Position numbers and translations under genes: made by a program. Shown here piece after piece: positions 8,097 to 17,247 of a DNA stretch of 36,384 nt. Source of the stretch: Alicyclobacillus sp. (GTDB lineage Bacteria; Bacillota; Bacilli; Alicyclobacillales; Alicyclobacillaceae); assembly GCA_023512635.1 (NCBI GenBank), contig JAILZF010000003.1, positions 1 through 36,384 on the forward strand, written 5' to 3'. Below the pieces are notes generated by a model. It made no database searches and was not told the origin of the DNA. It worked only from the letters and a program-made list of their open reading frames with translations. Numbering within the stretch: the first letter of the stretch is position 1; the number at the start of each line of letters is the position of its first letter.

Positions 8097-8940
8097 CCGG
8101 GGTTCCTTGCCGGAGTCGTTGGACCACACCGCTCCACACCTGCAGCCAGCGTGCCTGGGCGCGCGCTTCCATACGCTCGAACAGTTCTTTGTTCGGCAAC
8201 TGAGCAAACAGCTCGCGCGCCGGCACGCCCATCAGGTCGTTGGTATTCACTTCGAACAGCCACAGCTGCCCTTTCCTATCGATGCCAAAGTCAGCCCCCA
8301 CCTCTTCAAACTGACCCGGCCGGATAGCGTCTAGTGCCGTGCCAATGGCCAACCCAGCCGCCGCCAGCCAGGCCCCGACTTCGTCTGGTTGGACGGGTAG
8401 GGACAAGGCTTGCAGCACCGTCCGTGCGGGCCACACCCGGCCACCGCTGCGCGCCACGTTGCTCACTACGTCTCCGGTGCCGCCAACCCGCGCCAACACT
8501 CCCGCGCAGACCCAGCAGTCATCCAACTCGCGCTGTAAATGAACGCGAAAATCCACGGGTTGACCCTGCCAAGTCAACACCGGCGCAGCCTGTTGCTGGA
8601 TACAGGGGCGGCCGCGATAATACCGTACCAACGCCCAGACCACGCGGCGGTAAGGTCCGACCATGCGCACCCTCCGTTCACCCGCAACCTGCCACTGGCA
8701 GGCTGCCGGAAGGCCACTGACCTGGCTCACCCCTTGCCCCCCCCAACCGTCCACTGGTTTGATGTACACGCGGCGGAAACGCCGCAACCAGGCTGCCAAC
8801 GCCCCCGGGGAAAAGCGAGCGGTCACCGGCTGGTGAAACGGCAGCGGACCGGCACGGCGCAACAGCCTGTACATCTCCCATTTGTTGAAATACCCGCGCT
8901 TGGCGTCAAACACAGGCTCGTCAGGGTGTTCCAGAGCCAC
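8050..8940 (-). CDS. YheC/YheD-type ATP-grasp protein (spore-coat-associated family)
   Basis: FDAKRGYFNKWEMYRLL, VYIKPVDGWGGQGV, DFRVHLQRELDDCWVCAGVLARVGGTGDVVSNVARSGGRVWP, GADFGIDRKGQLWLFEVNTNDL. Start GTG 8940 preceded by GGAGGGAAGGCA. Confidence 0.8.
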   Translation of the reverse strand: MALEHPDEPVFDAKRGYFNKWEMYRLLRRAGPLPFHQPVTARFSPGALAAWLRRFRRVYIKPVDGWGGQGVSQVSGLPAACQWQVAGERRVRMVGPYRRVVWALVRYYRGRPCIQQQAAPVLTWQGQPVDFRVHLQRELDDCWVCAGVLARVGGTGDVVSNVARSGGRVWPARTVLQALSLPVQPDEVGAWLAAAGLAIGTALDAIRPGQFEEVGADFGIDRKGQLWLFEVNTNDLMGVPARELFAQLPNKELFERMEARAQARWLQVWSGVVQRLRQGTPVNDPVPWRQEPPSLS

Positions 8941-9217
8941 TGCCTTCCCTCCTGTTCGGCCGACGGCCCAGCCAGGACAGTCCTGATGTCGAGTGTTCTG
9001 TCGACAGGTGATCCCGCACCAGCCACCGCCAATGTCACGCTTGTTCAGGGTACGCACCCACCCGCCATCCAGCCACGGCGGCCGTCCGTCTAGCTCCGGC
9101 AGTCCTGTCCTGCGGCAGTGATACATCCGGGATTCGCCAGGCTAACAAGCCGCCTGGCCGGCCACACTAGCGACAGCGCAACGGGCTTGCCCGTGCCATT
9201 CAGGGAGGGATGGTCCT

Positions 9218-9496
9218 ATGCCAGAACAACCGACGAGCATGCAAGCACAGAGTCCGCTGTCAGACGCACAAAACTCGGTCCTCAAAGCGCAACGCGCAGC
9301 CACCCAGGCGTTGTCCCACCCGAGTGCAACTGCGGTCCATCAGGCCGAACACGCCCTGGCCAAGGCAAACCGCGCCGTCGCACAGGCCGATCAAGACCCC
9401 AACCGGCAAGCCTTCCAACAAGTGGAACAAAACCTGCACGATGCGCAACAACGCCTGTCGGCTGCCAAGTCGGCCACCGCTGCACGCCGCGACTAA
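9218..9496 (+). CDS. small Ala/Gln-rich predicted coiled-coil protein, unknown function
   Basis: MPEQPTSMQAQSPLSDAQNSVLKAQRAATQALSHPSATAVHQAEHALAKANRAVAQADQDPN...; RBS GGGAGGG upstream; heptad-like spacing. Confidence 0.65.
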   Translation: MPEQPTSMQAQSPLSDAQNSVLKAQRAATQALSHPSATAVHQAEHALAKANRAVAQADQDPNRQAFQQVEQNLHDAQQRLSAAKSATAARRD

Positions 9497-9530
9497 ACCG
9501 GCCATGCCTGGCCAAGGCGCATACACAACC

Positions 9531-9556
9531 AGGCGGAGGAGCCCTCTCCCCCGCCT
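9531..9556. terminator. convergent-gene hairpin
   Basis: AGGCGGAGGAG-CCCT-CTCCCCCGCCT, 10/11 paired; lies between the 9218..9496 ORF and the pyc stop; no T-run. Confidence 0.5.
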
Positions 9557-9578
9557 GTCGCTTCATCACCACCCTAGC

Positions 9579-12500
9579 TTACTCAATCACCACCAACAAA
9601 TCCCCTGGTTGTACCGCATCTCCCGGCTTACAACTCACTTCTTTGACGGTGCCTGCGACGGGCGCTTGCACCTGCATCTCCATCTTCATGGCTTCGGTCA
9701 CGACGAGGATCTGGCCTTTCTCCACGATGTCCCCTGGTTTCACCAAGACGGCCAAGACGTTTCCCGGCATCCGCGCCCCTACTTCCCCTGGCGCATCTCC
9801 AGCCTGACGGCGCGCACCTGTGTCGACAGGGGCACTCTTGTCCCGTACCTCGACGTCACGCGGCTGACCGTTGAGCTCGAAGAACACCGTACGCTTGCCG
9901 TCCGGTTGCAAGTCGCCGACAGACAACAGCTTGACCACCAATGTTTTGCCACGTTCAATCGAGACCTTGATTTCCTCGCCCGGGCGCATGCCGTAAAAGT
10001 ACGTCAACGTATCAAGAGGTGACGGGTCACCAAACTGCGCGCGGTGGCGGAACAGCTCTTCTGTCACCTGCGGATACATCACGTACGACATCAATTGCCG
10101 GTCGTTTGGCTCAAACCCCAGCCGTTCTGCCATGCGGGCGCGCTCTGCGGCAAAATCGACAGGCGGCAACACCTCGCCTGGGCGGCCAGGCAGCGGCTGC
10201 CGGCCTTTTAGCACCGCTTGCCGCAACGCCTCTGGGAACCCTCCCGGGGGCTGGCCCATTTGTCCGAGGAAGAACTCCACCACCGACTGCGGGAAATCAA
10301 GTTCGTGCGCGCGTTGTAACACGTCGTCCGCCGTTAAGTTGTTTTGCACCATAAACAGCGCAAAATCACCCACCATCTTGGAGGACGGCGTCACCTTGAC
10401 GATGTCACCCAGCAGTTGGTTCACCTCTGCGTACGCCTGCTTAACCTCTTCGAAGCGGTCGCCAATCCCCAGGGCAATGGCCTGTTCGCGCAGGTTTGTA
10501 TACTGGCCGCCTGGCATTTCATGCAGGTAGACCTCAGCCGTCGACGTCTTCATGTCCGCCTCAAACTGCGCATAGTACTGTCGCACCACTTCCCAGTAAT
10601 CAGACAGCTTCTGCAGCTCCGTAAGGTCGTCAGGCACTGCGCGCGGTGTGCGCTGCAAGGCGGCAACCAGAGAGTTCCAACTCGGTTGAGAGGTCAACCC
10701 TGACATTGAACTGATGGCAACATCGACGATGTCCACCCCCGCTTCCGCCGCCATCAACAGGGTGGCCATCCCGTTGCCACTGGTATCGTGCGTGTGCAAG
10801 TGGATGGGAATCCCCACGTGATCGCGCAGGGCCTGAACCAGCTTGATGGCTGCGTACGGTTTGAGCAGCCCCGCCATGTCTTTGATGGCCAAAATCTGCG
10901 CGCCCGCCCGCTCCAGCTCGCGCGCCAGGTCAACGTAGTAGCGCAGGTTGTATTTCGGACGTTCTGGGTTAAGCACATCCCCGGTGTAGCAGATGGCCGC
11001 TTCCGCAATTTTGCCCGCCGCGCGTACCTCGTCAATTGCTACCAACATGTTGGGTAACCAGTTTAAACTGTCAAAGATGCGGAACACGTCGATCCCGCTT
11101 TCCGCCGCCAATTGGATAAAGCGGCGGACGGCATTGTCAGGGTAGTTCTTGTATCCCACCGCGTTGGCCCCACGGAACAACATCTGGAACAACACATTGG
11201 GGATGGCCTCGCGCAACAGAGCCAACCGCTCCCATGGGTCCTCCTTCAAAAAGCGCATACTGGCGTCAAACGTCGCGCCACCCCAGACTTCCATGGAAAA
11301 CAAATGGGCGCCAATATGTGACGTGGCTTCTGCGATGCGCAGAAAATCGTAGGTGCGCACGCGCGTGGCAAGCAGCGACTGATGGGCGTCGCGGAACGTG
11401 GTATCTGTCAACCACAGTCGCCGGTCTTGGCGAATCAGTCGCAACAAGCCTTCCGGCCCTAACTCGTGCAGCAAGTCGCGCGTCCCGCGCGGCGGTCTGT
11501 CGTTGTAGCGGTACGCAGGTACGGGTGCCGCCGGTAACTCGGGCTTGGCCTGCGGCCCCCCTGGACCCGCGCCGTTGACGGTCACCTCGGCAATAAAGTT
11601 GAGCAGCTTGGTACCGCGGTCTAAACGCCGCGGGAAACGGAACAACTCTGGATGGGTTTCGATAAAGTGGACATCGAACTCCCCGCTTAAAAACTGCGGG
11701 TGACGTACCACGTTGGCCAAGAACGGAATGTTGGTTTTGACGCCGCGGATACGAAACTCTTGCAAAGACCGGTACATTTTGGCCGCCGCTGCCTCAAAGG
11801 TCAAAGCAAAGGCACTGATTTTTACGAGCAGTGAATCGTAATAGGGAAGAACCCGCGCCCCTTGAAAACCGTTCCCGCTGTCTAAACGGATCCCAAAACC
11901 TACCGCTGACCGGTACGTCGTAATCCGGCCGGTATCCGGAACAAACCCATTGAGCGGGTCCTCCGTGGTCACCCGGCACTGGATGGCGAACCCCCGGGTT
12001 TGCACATCCTCTTGGGAACTGATGCCAATTTCCGGGTCGGACAGCCGGTACCCTTCGGCCACGCGGATCTGTGCCTGGACAATGTCGATACCCGTGATGA
12101 GCTCAGTGATGGTGTGTTCCACCTGAATCCGCGGGTTCACTTCAATAAAGTAAAACTGTCCGTCCGGGGTTAGGAGAAACTCGACCGTCCCCGCGTTCTC
12201 GTACTCCGCATGGCGCATCAGGCGCACAGCTGTTGCACAGATGGCTTGCCGCAAGTCGGGCGCAAGCCGCGATGGCGCAACCTCTACCACTTTTTGGTGC
12301 CGGCGTTGAATCGAGCAGTCCCGCTCGTACAGATGCACCAGGTTGCCGTGGCTGTCTCCCAAGATCTGCACCTCGATGTGTTTGGGGGATTCAACGTACT
12401 TTTCCACGTATACCCCACCAAACCCAAACGCCGCCTGTGCTTCCGACGAGGCCCGTTGGAACGCGTCGACCAACTCGCTCTCGCTGCGCACCACGCGCAT

Positions 12501-13007
12501 ACCGCGGCCGCCGCCGCCACTGACCGCTTTGATGATCACCGGATACCCTGCCTGTTCGGCAAAAGCGCGCGCCGTCTCCAGGTCTACGGCACCCTCGGTA
12601 CCTGGGATGACCGGTACTCCTGCCGCCATCGCCGCTTGCCGGGCAGCCACCTTGTCGCCAAACATGCGCAGGTGATGCGGCTTCGGGCCAATAAACACGA
12701 TGCCCGCTTGGCGACAGGCATTGGCCAATGCCTCACTTTCGGATAAGAAACCATACCCCGGGTGGATGGCATCACACTCGTTGCGCAACGCCACCTCAAC
12801 AATCTCGTCGACGTTCAAGTACGCTTCCACCGGTCCTAAACCCGCACCAATTTGGTACGCCTCATCCGCCTTGTAGCGGTGCAGGGAGAGCTTGTCTTCC
12901 TCTGTATAGACGGCCACTGTGCGGATTCCTAACTCCGTACACGCACGACAGATGCGAATCGCAATCTCACCGCGGTTGGCCACCAAGATTTTGGCAAACT
13001 TGCGCAT
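9579..13007 (-). CDS. pyc: pyruvate carboxylase
   Basis: Biotin carboxylase (KILVANRGEIAIRICRA, GGGGRGMRVV), carboxyltransferase (TDTTFRDAHQSLLATRVRT) and biotinyl domain (VTEAMKMEMQV); 1142 aa. Confidence 0.98.
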   Translation of the reverse strand: MRKFAKILVANRGEIAIRICRACTELGIRTVAVYTEEDKLSLHRYKADEAYQIGAGLGPVEAYLNVDEIVEVALRNECDAIHPGYGFLSESEALANACRQAGIVFIGPKPHHLRMFGDKVAARQAAMAAGVPVIPGTEGAVDLETARAFAEQAGYPVIIKAVSGGGGRGMRVVRSESELVDAFQRASSEAQAAFGFGGVYVEKYVESPKHIEVQILGDSHGNLVHLYERDCSIQRRHQKVVEVAPSRLAPDLRQAICATAVRLMRHAEYENAGTVEFLLTPDGQFYFIEVNPRIQVEHTITELITGIDIVQAQIRVAEGYRLSDPEIGISSQEDVQTRGFAIQCRVTTEDPLNGFVPDTGRITTYRSAVGFGIRLDSGNGFQGARVLPYYDSLLVKISAFALTFEAAAAKMYRSLQEFRIRGVKTNIPFLANVVRHPQFLSGEFDVHFIETHPELFRFPRRLDRGTKLLNFIAEVTVNGAGPGGPQAKPELPAAPVPAYRYNDRPPRGTRDLLHELGPEGLLRLIRQDRRLWLTDTTFRDAHQSLLATRVRTYDFLRIAEATSHIGAHLFSMEVWGGATFDASMRFLKEDPWERLALLREAIPNVLFQMLFRGANAVGYKNYPDNAVRRFIQLAAESGIDVFRIFDSLNWLPNMLVAIDEVRAAGKIAEAAICYTGDVLNPERPKYNLRYYVDLARELERAGAQILAIKDMAGLLKPYAAIKLVQALRDHVGIPIHLHTHDTSGNGMATLLMAAEAGVDIVDVAISSMSGLTSQPSWNSLVAALQRTPRAVPDDLTELQKLSDYWEVVRQYYAQFEADMKTSTAEVYLHEMPGGQYTNLREQAIALGIGDRFEEVKQAYAEVNQLLGDIVKVTPSSKMVGDFALFMVQNNLTADDVLQRAHELDFPQSVVEFFLGQMGQPPGGFPEALRQAVLKGRQPLPGRPGEVLPPVDFAAERARMAERLGFEPNDRQLMSYVMYPQVTEELFRHRAQFGDPSPLDTLTYFYGMRPGEEIKVSIERGKTLVVKLLSVGDLQPDGKRTVFFELNGQPRDVEVRDKSAPVDTGARRQAGDAPGEVGARMPGNVLAVLVKPGDIVEKGQILVVTEAMKMEMQVQAPVAGTVKEVSCKPGDAVQPGDLLVVIE

Positions 13008-13232
13008 GCGCCTTTGGCTCTCCTCTCTTGTCCTTGCAGTCCCTGCAAGGGCCGTCCGTCGCTTAGCCTGAATGATTTGGATGTATTTATACCACAGTGG
13101 CTCGCACTGATAAGGGTTGCTGTTGCCCGTGACGGAACAACGGGCGTTTGGGAAAGCGGTTGCAAGCCCACACTGATGACATACCCGTCATGGTCACGTG
13201 AGGGTAAAGGTGAGAAGAAGGAAGGGAGACCC

Positions 13233-13568
13233 ATGGGACATGGGGAGACATCAGGGACACCCTCGTTTGCCCGCTATCCAGCACGTGACGTGGTCCACCT
13301 GACGGTCCAGTGTGCAGACCCGGACGCACACCCTGACTGGGCCGCTGAGGTGTTGGCGGACGCCGCTTATGAAGGCGCGTTATACGCCGCCGTACAACGA
13401 GTCACGGGGGATACCTTGGCCCTGACCGCACCTGTGGCCGACGCCCGCCTGTGGACGCGTGTGGCCGCCCAGAACGGCGCAGACGTCACCGTCTCGCCGC
13501 CCTTGTCTGCCGCCTTACCTCGCCACGCGGAGGTGGAGTTGCCGTTGTTGCCTCCTGCCTCCTCGTAA
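13233..13568 (+). CDS. hypothetical protein (111 aa)
   Basis: MGHGETSGTPSFARYPARDVVHLTVQCADPDAHPDWAAEVLADAAYEGALYAAVQ...; GAAGGGAG RBS before ATG 13233; no family recognised. Confidence 0.5.
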   Translation: MGHGETSGTPSFARYPARDVVHLTVQCADPDAHPDWAAEVLADAAYEGALYAAVQRVTGDTLALTAPVADARLWTRVAAQNGADVTVSPPLSAALPRHAEVELPLLPPASS

Positions 13569-13590
13569 CGTTGTCCTGTGCATAAACCGG

Positions 13591-13642
13591 AAGCACCCGC
13601 CACTCCGTACCGAGGCGTACTCTGTACGGCCGGCGGGTGCTT
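13591..13642. terminator. bidirectional terminator-like hairpin
   Basis: AAGCACCCGCC ... GGCGGGTGCTT (11 bp), with CCGTAC/GTACGG inside; no T-run. Confidence 0.6.
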
Positions 13643-13670
13643 ACCCATCCGCAGAACGGACCCTCCGTCC

Positions 13671-13970
13671 TTACGACTCCAACCAAAAATAATAGATGCA
13701 CCATAACAAAAACAGCATACAGACAAAACCTCCGGCAACAAACACCGCCCCCGCTGCAGTCACCCACACACTCGGGACCGCTAATGCTGCTGTCAAGGCA
13801 ATGGCGGCCAACAGCAACACGCCTTGCAGCGTCAGCTTGACCAGCTTCCAGAGGACGAGCGCCATCGCCACGCCAACCAACAAGTGAACGAGCAACTCTC
13901 CCCCCTCCCCTTCCTGGACAAACCGTATACGGAATTGTCTGTGAATTGTTTTACCCCAGTATACGGTCAA
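13671..13970 (-). CDS. small hydrophobic membrane protein, unknown function
   Basis: LLVHLLVGVAMALVLWKLVKLTLQGVLLLAAIALTAALAVPSVWVTAAGAVFVAGGFVCMLFLLWCIYYFWLES; two or three TM segments. True start may be near 13895 (TTG after GGGGAGGGGGGAGAG). Confidence 0.55.
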   Translation of the reverse strand: MTVYWGKTIHRQFRIRFVQEGEGGELLVHLLVGVAMALVLWKLVKLTLQGVLLLAAIALTAALAVPSVWVTAAGAVFVAGGFVCMLFLLWCIYYFWLES

Positions 13971-14130
13971 AGGAAGGCCCTAAGACCGGGCGCTAGAACG
14001 TGGAACTCCGCCGAATCAAGAACGAGGTACCTGCAGCGGGTCACCTGTACTTTTGTCCGAGCTCCTCTATAATGAGGAGGGAAGAATTGGTCCTTGAAGA
14101 CCCATCCCTGCGACAGGAGGCTGATGCCGC

Positions 14131-14478
14131 ATGGGGCCCATCCAAAGCGATGAAGTGCAGGCGGTGCTCAATCGGTTTGCAGGCCGCGAGGTGTACCTGC
14201 ACTTGGAGACCACCAACGGTGCCTACGCTGCACGCGACGCCAATACGATGGCCATTTGCGCCTACATCCGCAATGGCCGCATTCGCTACCACCGCGGCAG
14301 CATCTGCGGCACGGGTCCGTTCCGCGTAGGGCTGAAGACGGACGACGGCTGGGTTTATGCCGAAGGGCTAACCGACTGGGAGCTTGATGAACAAGGCCGG
14401 TTGTTGCTTGCTGGGCACGACGCAGACGGCCGCCTGGCCATTGCCTTGGAATTGAGTGATACGCCGTTTCGCGTGTAA
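14131..14478 (+). CDS. yojF: YojF-family protein
   Basis: 115 aa; YLHLETTNGAYA..., ICAYIRNGRIRYHRGSICGTGPFRVGLKTDDGWVYAEGLTDWE; immediately upstream of bshB2 as in Bacillus yojF-yojG. Confidence 0.8.
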   Translation: MGPIQSDEVQAVLNRFAGREVYLHLETTNGAYAARDANTMAICAYIRNGRIRYHRGSICGTGPFRVGLKTDDGWVYAEGLTDWELDEQGRLLLAGHDADGRLAIALELSDTPFRV

Positions 14479-14537
14479 ATGGGCCGCATCCCCGCGGCAG
14501 TATGAGCGGCCTTTCTGCGTGAGAGGAGGTTGACCCC

Positions 14538-15212
14538 GTGGAACGACACGTCCTGGTGGTCTTTCCCCATCCTGACGATGAGACTTTTGCCAGTGGCGGG
14601 ACCATCGCCCTGCACACCCGCGCCGGAACCCCGGTGACCTACTTGTGCGGCACCCTCGGAGAGATGGGGCGCAACATGGGCCGCCCTTTTTTTGCCACCC
14701 GTGAAACCCTGCCTTTGATCCGTGAGCGCGAGCTGCGCGAAGCCTGCCACCACCTGGGTATCCGAGACTTGCGATTGATGGGCTTGCGGGATAAAACCGT
14801 TGAGTTTGAAGACCCCGAGCAACTCGCGGATCGCATCTTCGCCGTGGTTCAAGAAGTGAACCCCTCCCTCGTCATCACCTATTACCCTGGGTACGCAGTG
14901 CACCCGGACCACAATGCCCTGGGAGCGGCGACCGTCCGGGCCCTGCAACGGTTGCCTAAGGATGAACGCCCTGTGTTGCACTGCGTGGCGTTTTCCCCAG
15001 ACTGCCGGCAAGTCTTAGGAGAACCGGATGTGGTTCTGGACATCAGTCCGGTGTCAGACGTGAAATGGGCAGCGGTGCGCGCCCACCGCTCCCAATCCGA
15101 CGTCATGTTTGCACGAATGGAGCGCGATCCGGTGTTTCGTCGGCAGCGGGAGCAGTGGGTGCGCACAGAATCGTTTTGGACCTACCCCTTTGCAGACGAG
15201 GTGAAACCATGA
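14538..15212 (+). CDS. bshB2: bacillithiol biosynthesis deacetylase BshB2
   Basis: LVVFPHPDDETFASGGTIALHTRAGTPVTYLCGTLGEMGRNMGRP, HPDHNALG; PIG-L/LmbE deacetylase family. Confidence 0.9.
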   Translation: MERHVLVVFPHPDDETFASGGTIALHTRAGTPVTYLCGTLGEMGRNMGRPFFATRETLPLIRERELREACHHLGIRDLRLMGLRDKTVEFEDPEQLADRIFAVVQEVNPSLVITYYPGYAVHPDHNALGAATVRALQRLPKDERPVLHCVAFSPDCRQVLGEPDVVLDISPVSDVKWAAVRAHRSQSDVMFARMERDPVFRRQREQWVRTESFWTYPFADEVKP

Positions 15213-16111
15213 TGCAACGCGTGGGCTTGATTGGTCTGGGTACGATGGGCGGGCCGATGGCACAAAACCTTGTCAAAAAAGGCTACCCTGTGACAGTGTT
15301 CAACCGGACCGCCGCCAAAGCAGAACCGTTGGCGCGCCTAGGCGCCGCTGTAGCAAGCTCTCCGGCCGAGGTGGCGCGCGCCAGCGATGTGGTGATCACC
15401 ATGTTGACGGCCGATGCGGCCGTACTAGAGGTCATCCTGGGCCCGGGGGGTGTGCGGGAAGGATTGCAACCGGGCAAGGTGGTGGTGGATGCCAGCACGG
15501 TCTCCCCCGACACCAGCCGCCGCCTGGCCACAGCATTGGCAGAGCTGGGTGTGGAGTTCCTGGATGCCCCGGTCACCGGCAGTGAGCCGCAGGCCATCGC
15601 AGGTCAGCTCACGTTTATGGTGGGCGGCAAGCGAGAGGTGTTTGACCGAGTACAGCCCTTGCTGCTGGCCATGGGCAAACAAGCGTTTTACATGGGGGAC
15701 AGCGGCGCGGGGTCGCAAACCAAACTCGCCAACAACACGCTGGCCGCCATCAACCTGTTGGCGTTTGCCGAGGCGTTGGTGCTGGCCACGAAAGCGGGCG
15801 TCGACCCTCAGGTCTTCTTGCAGGTGGTGGCCAGTGGCGGTGCGCGCAGCGGCATGGCAGAAAACAAAGGGCCGAAAGTCTTGGCGCGCGACTTCCGTCC
15901 GCAGTTCATGACAGCGCTGATGCACAAAGACCTGACCCTGGCCAACCGGATGGCCGAGTCACTCGGCTACCCCCATCCCATGTTGGACCTGGCCAAAAAT
16001 CTGTTGCAAGCTGCCATTGCCGATGGTTGGGGTGAAGAAGACTCGTGTGCGGTGGTCAAGTGTTACGAACGCTGGGCAGGACTTGAGGTGATACCCCAAG
16101 CCCAAGCATAA
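15209..16111 (+). CDS. NAD(P)-dependent beta-hydroxyacid dehydrogenase (3-hydroxyisobutyrate dehydrogenase family)
   Basis: VGLIGLGTMGGPMAQNLVKKGYPVTVFNRT, FLDAPVTGSEPQAIAGQLTFMVGG, SGAGSQTKLANNTLAAINLLAFAEAL. ATGA overlap with the bshB2 stop. Confidence 0.92.
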   Translation: MMQRVGLIGLGTMGGPMAQNLVKKGYPVTVFNRTAAKAEPLARLGAAVASSPAEVARASDVVITMLTADAAVLEVILGPGGVREGLQPGKVVVDASTVSPDTSRRLATALAELGVEFLDAPVTGSEPQAIAGQLTFMVGGKREVFDRVQPLLLAMGKQAFYMGDSGAGSQTKLANNTLAAINLLAFAEALVLATKAGVDPQVFLQVVASGGARSGMAENKGPKVLARDFRPQFMTALMHKDLTLANRMAESLGYPHPMLDLAKNLLQAAIADGWGEEDSCAVVKCYERWAGLEVIPQAQA

Positions 16112-16115
16112 CAAC

Positions 16116-16138
16116 GCGGCGGGCGTTGCGCCCGCCGC
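16116..16138. terminator. bidirectional terminator-like hairpin
   Basis: GCGGCGGGCG-TTG-CGCCCGCCGC perfect 10-bp stem between convergent genes; no T-run. Confidence 0.65.
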
Positions 16139-16167
16139 ATGTGTGTTGCAGGACTGAGTCTACGCGC

Positions 16168-17187
16168 TTACGCCCGCCGCCGTTGTACCAATTCTGCCGC
16201 AACGCTAATGGCGATTTCCTCGGGCCCGTCTGCACCAATCGCCAAGCCAATCGGCGATTTAACGTGGTCAGGCAGCGTTTCGCTCTGCAAAAGCCGCTGG
16301 GTGCGCAACGTTGGTCCGAGCACGCCCAGGTAGCGCAGCGGCAGCGGCAACAGCACGCTTAACCAAGCCTTGTCCGTTTGAAAACTGTGCGTCATCACCA
16401 CCGCATAGCTGCCAGCAGGGACGGCCAGCCGCTCCGCTGCTTGCTCAGGCCGACAGTCCAACAACCGCCTGGCGCGCGGAAACAGCTCCTGGCGTAAGCG
16501 CGCCGGCCGGTGGTCTACCACGGTCACCTCAAACCCAATCAGGGCTGCCACCTCGACCAACGGCTCCGCATCCGGTCCAGCACCAAAGACAAATAAGCGG
16601 TCTTTGGGCTGTACTCGCTCCAGGACCCACCATTCCCCGTCCACCGCCTCAGACTTGCCTTTGCGCCCCTCGCCGGCGAACGCAGCCAGCTTCTCCCGCC
16701 CTTGCGCATCCAACGCCGCTGACCCAAGCGATCCGCTGTACACGCCGTTGGCTTCCACCAAATATCCCCGTGTCTCGCCCGTCTGCTGGTCAATCCGGCG
16801 TAAGCCCCGTACCGTGATTCCGGCCGCGTAATGCTGCAACACCTCTTGCCAATAGGATGGCAAGCTGGCACCCGACAGCGGTTCCAACAACACAGAGATG
16901 ACACCGTTGCAACCCGCACCGCGCCCCCAGGTAAAATCGTCCTCAGACGCCATATCGTAGACATGGACAGCCGGTTGGCCGCTTTGCAGCACCCCCTCGG
17001 CGCGGTGTTGCAAGTCCGACTCTAAACACCCGGCACTCAGCGTTCCGTACTGAGTTCCGTCCGCTGCAAACAACATCCGCGCACCCTCACGGCGGTATGC
17101 AGACCCTGTCACGTGCACAATACTCGCCAACACAGCGCGTCCTTGCGTCGACTGCAGCGCCACCAGTTGATCTAAGATGCTCTCCAT
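16168..17187 (-). CDS. XdhC/CoxF-family molybdenum hydroxylase maturation protein
   Basis: HVTGSAYRREGARMLFAADGTQYGTLSAGCLESDLQ, RGAGCNGVISVLLEPL, LFVFGAGPDAEPLVEVAALIGFEVTVVDHRPA; last gene of the cox-like operon. Confidence 0.92.
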   Translation of the reverse strand: MESILDQLVALQSTQGRAVLASIVHVTGSAYRREGARMLFAADGTQYGTLSAGCLESDLQHRAEGVLQSGQPAVHVYDMASEDDFTWGRGAGCNGVISVLLEPLSGASLPSYWQEVLQHYAAGITVRGLRRIDQQTGETRGYLVEANGVYSGSLGSAALDAQGREKLAAFAGEGRKGKSEAVDGEWWVLERVQPKDRLFVFGAGPDAEPLVEVAALIGFEVTVVDHRPARLRQELFPRARRLLDCRPEQAAERLAVPAGSYAVVMTHSFQTDKAWLSVLLPLPLRYLGVLGPTLRTQRLLQSETLPDHVKSPIGLAIGADGPEEIAISVAAELVQRRRA

Positions 17188-17247
17188 GTTCAGCGCAGCT
17201 CTGCGCTGCTCACTCCCTTCCTGCCCATCCGGTCACCAACGTCCAGC

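Noticed and set aside
9210-10022. 270-aa plus-strand ORF
   Set aside because: Overlaps the better-supported 9218..9496 ORF and runs antisense into pyc; no family features.
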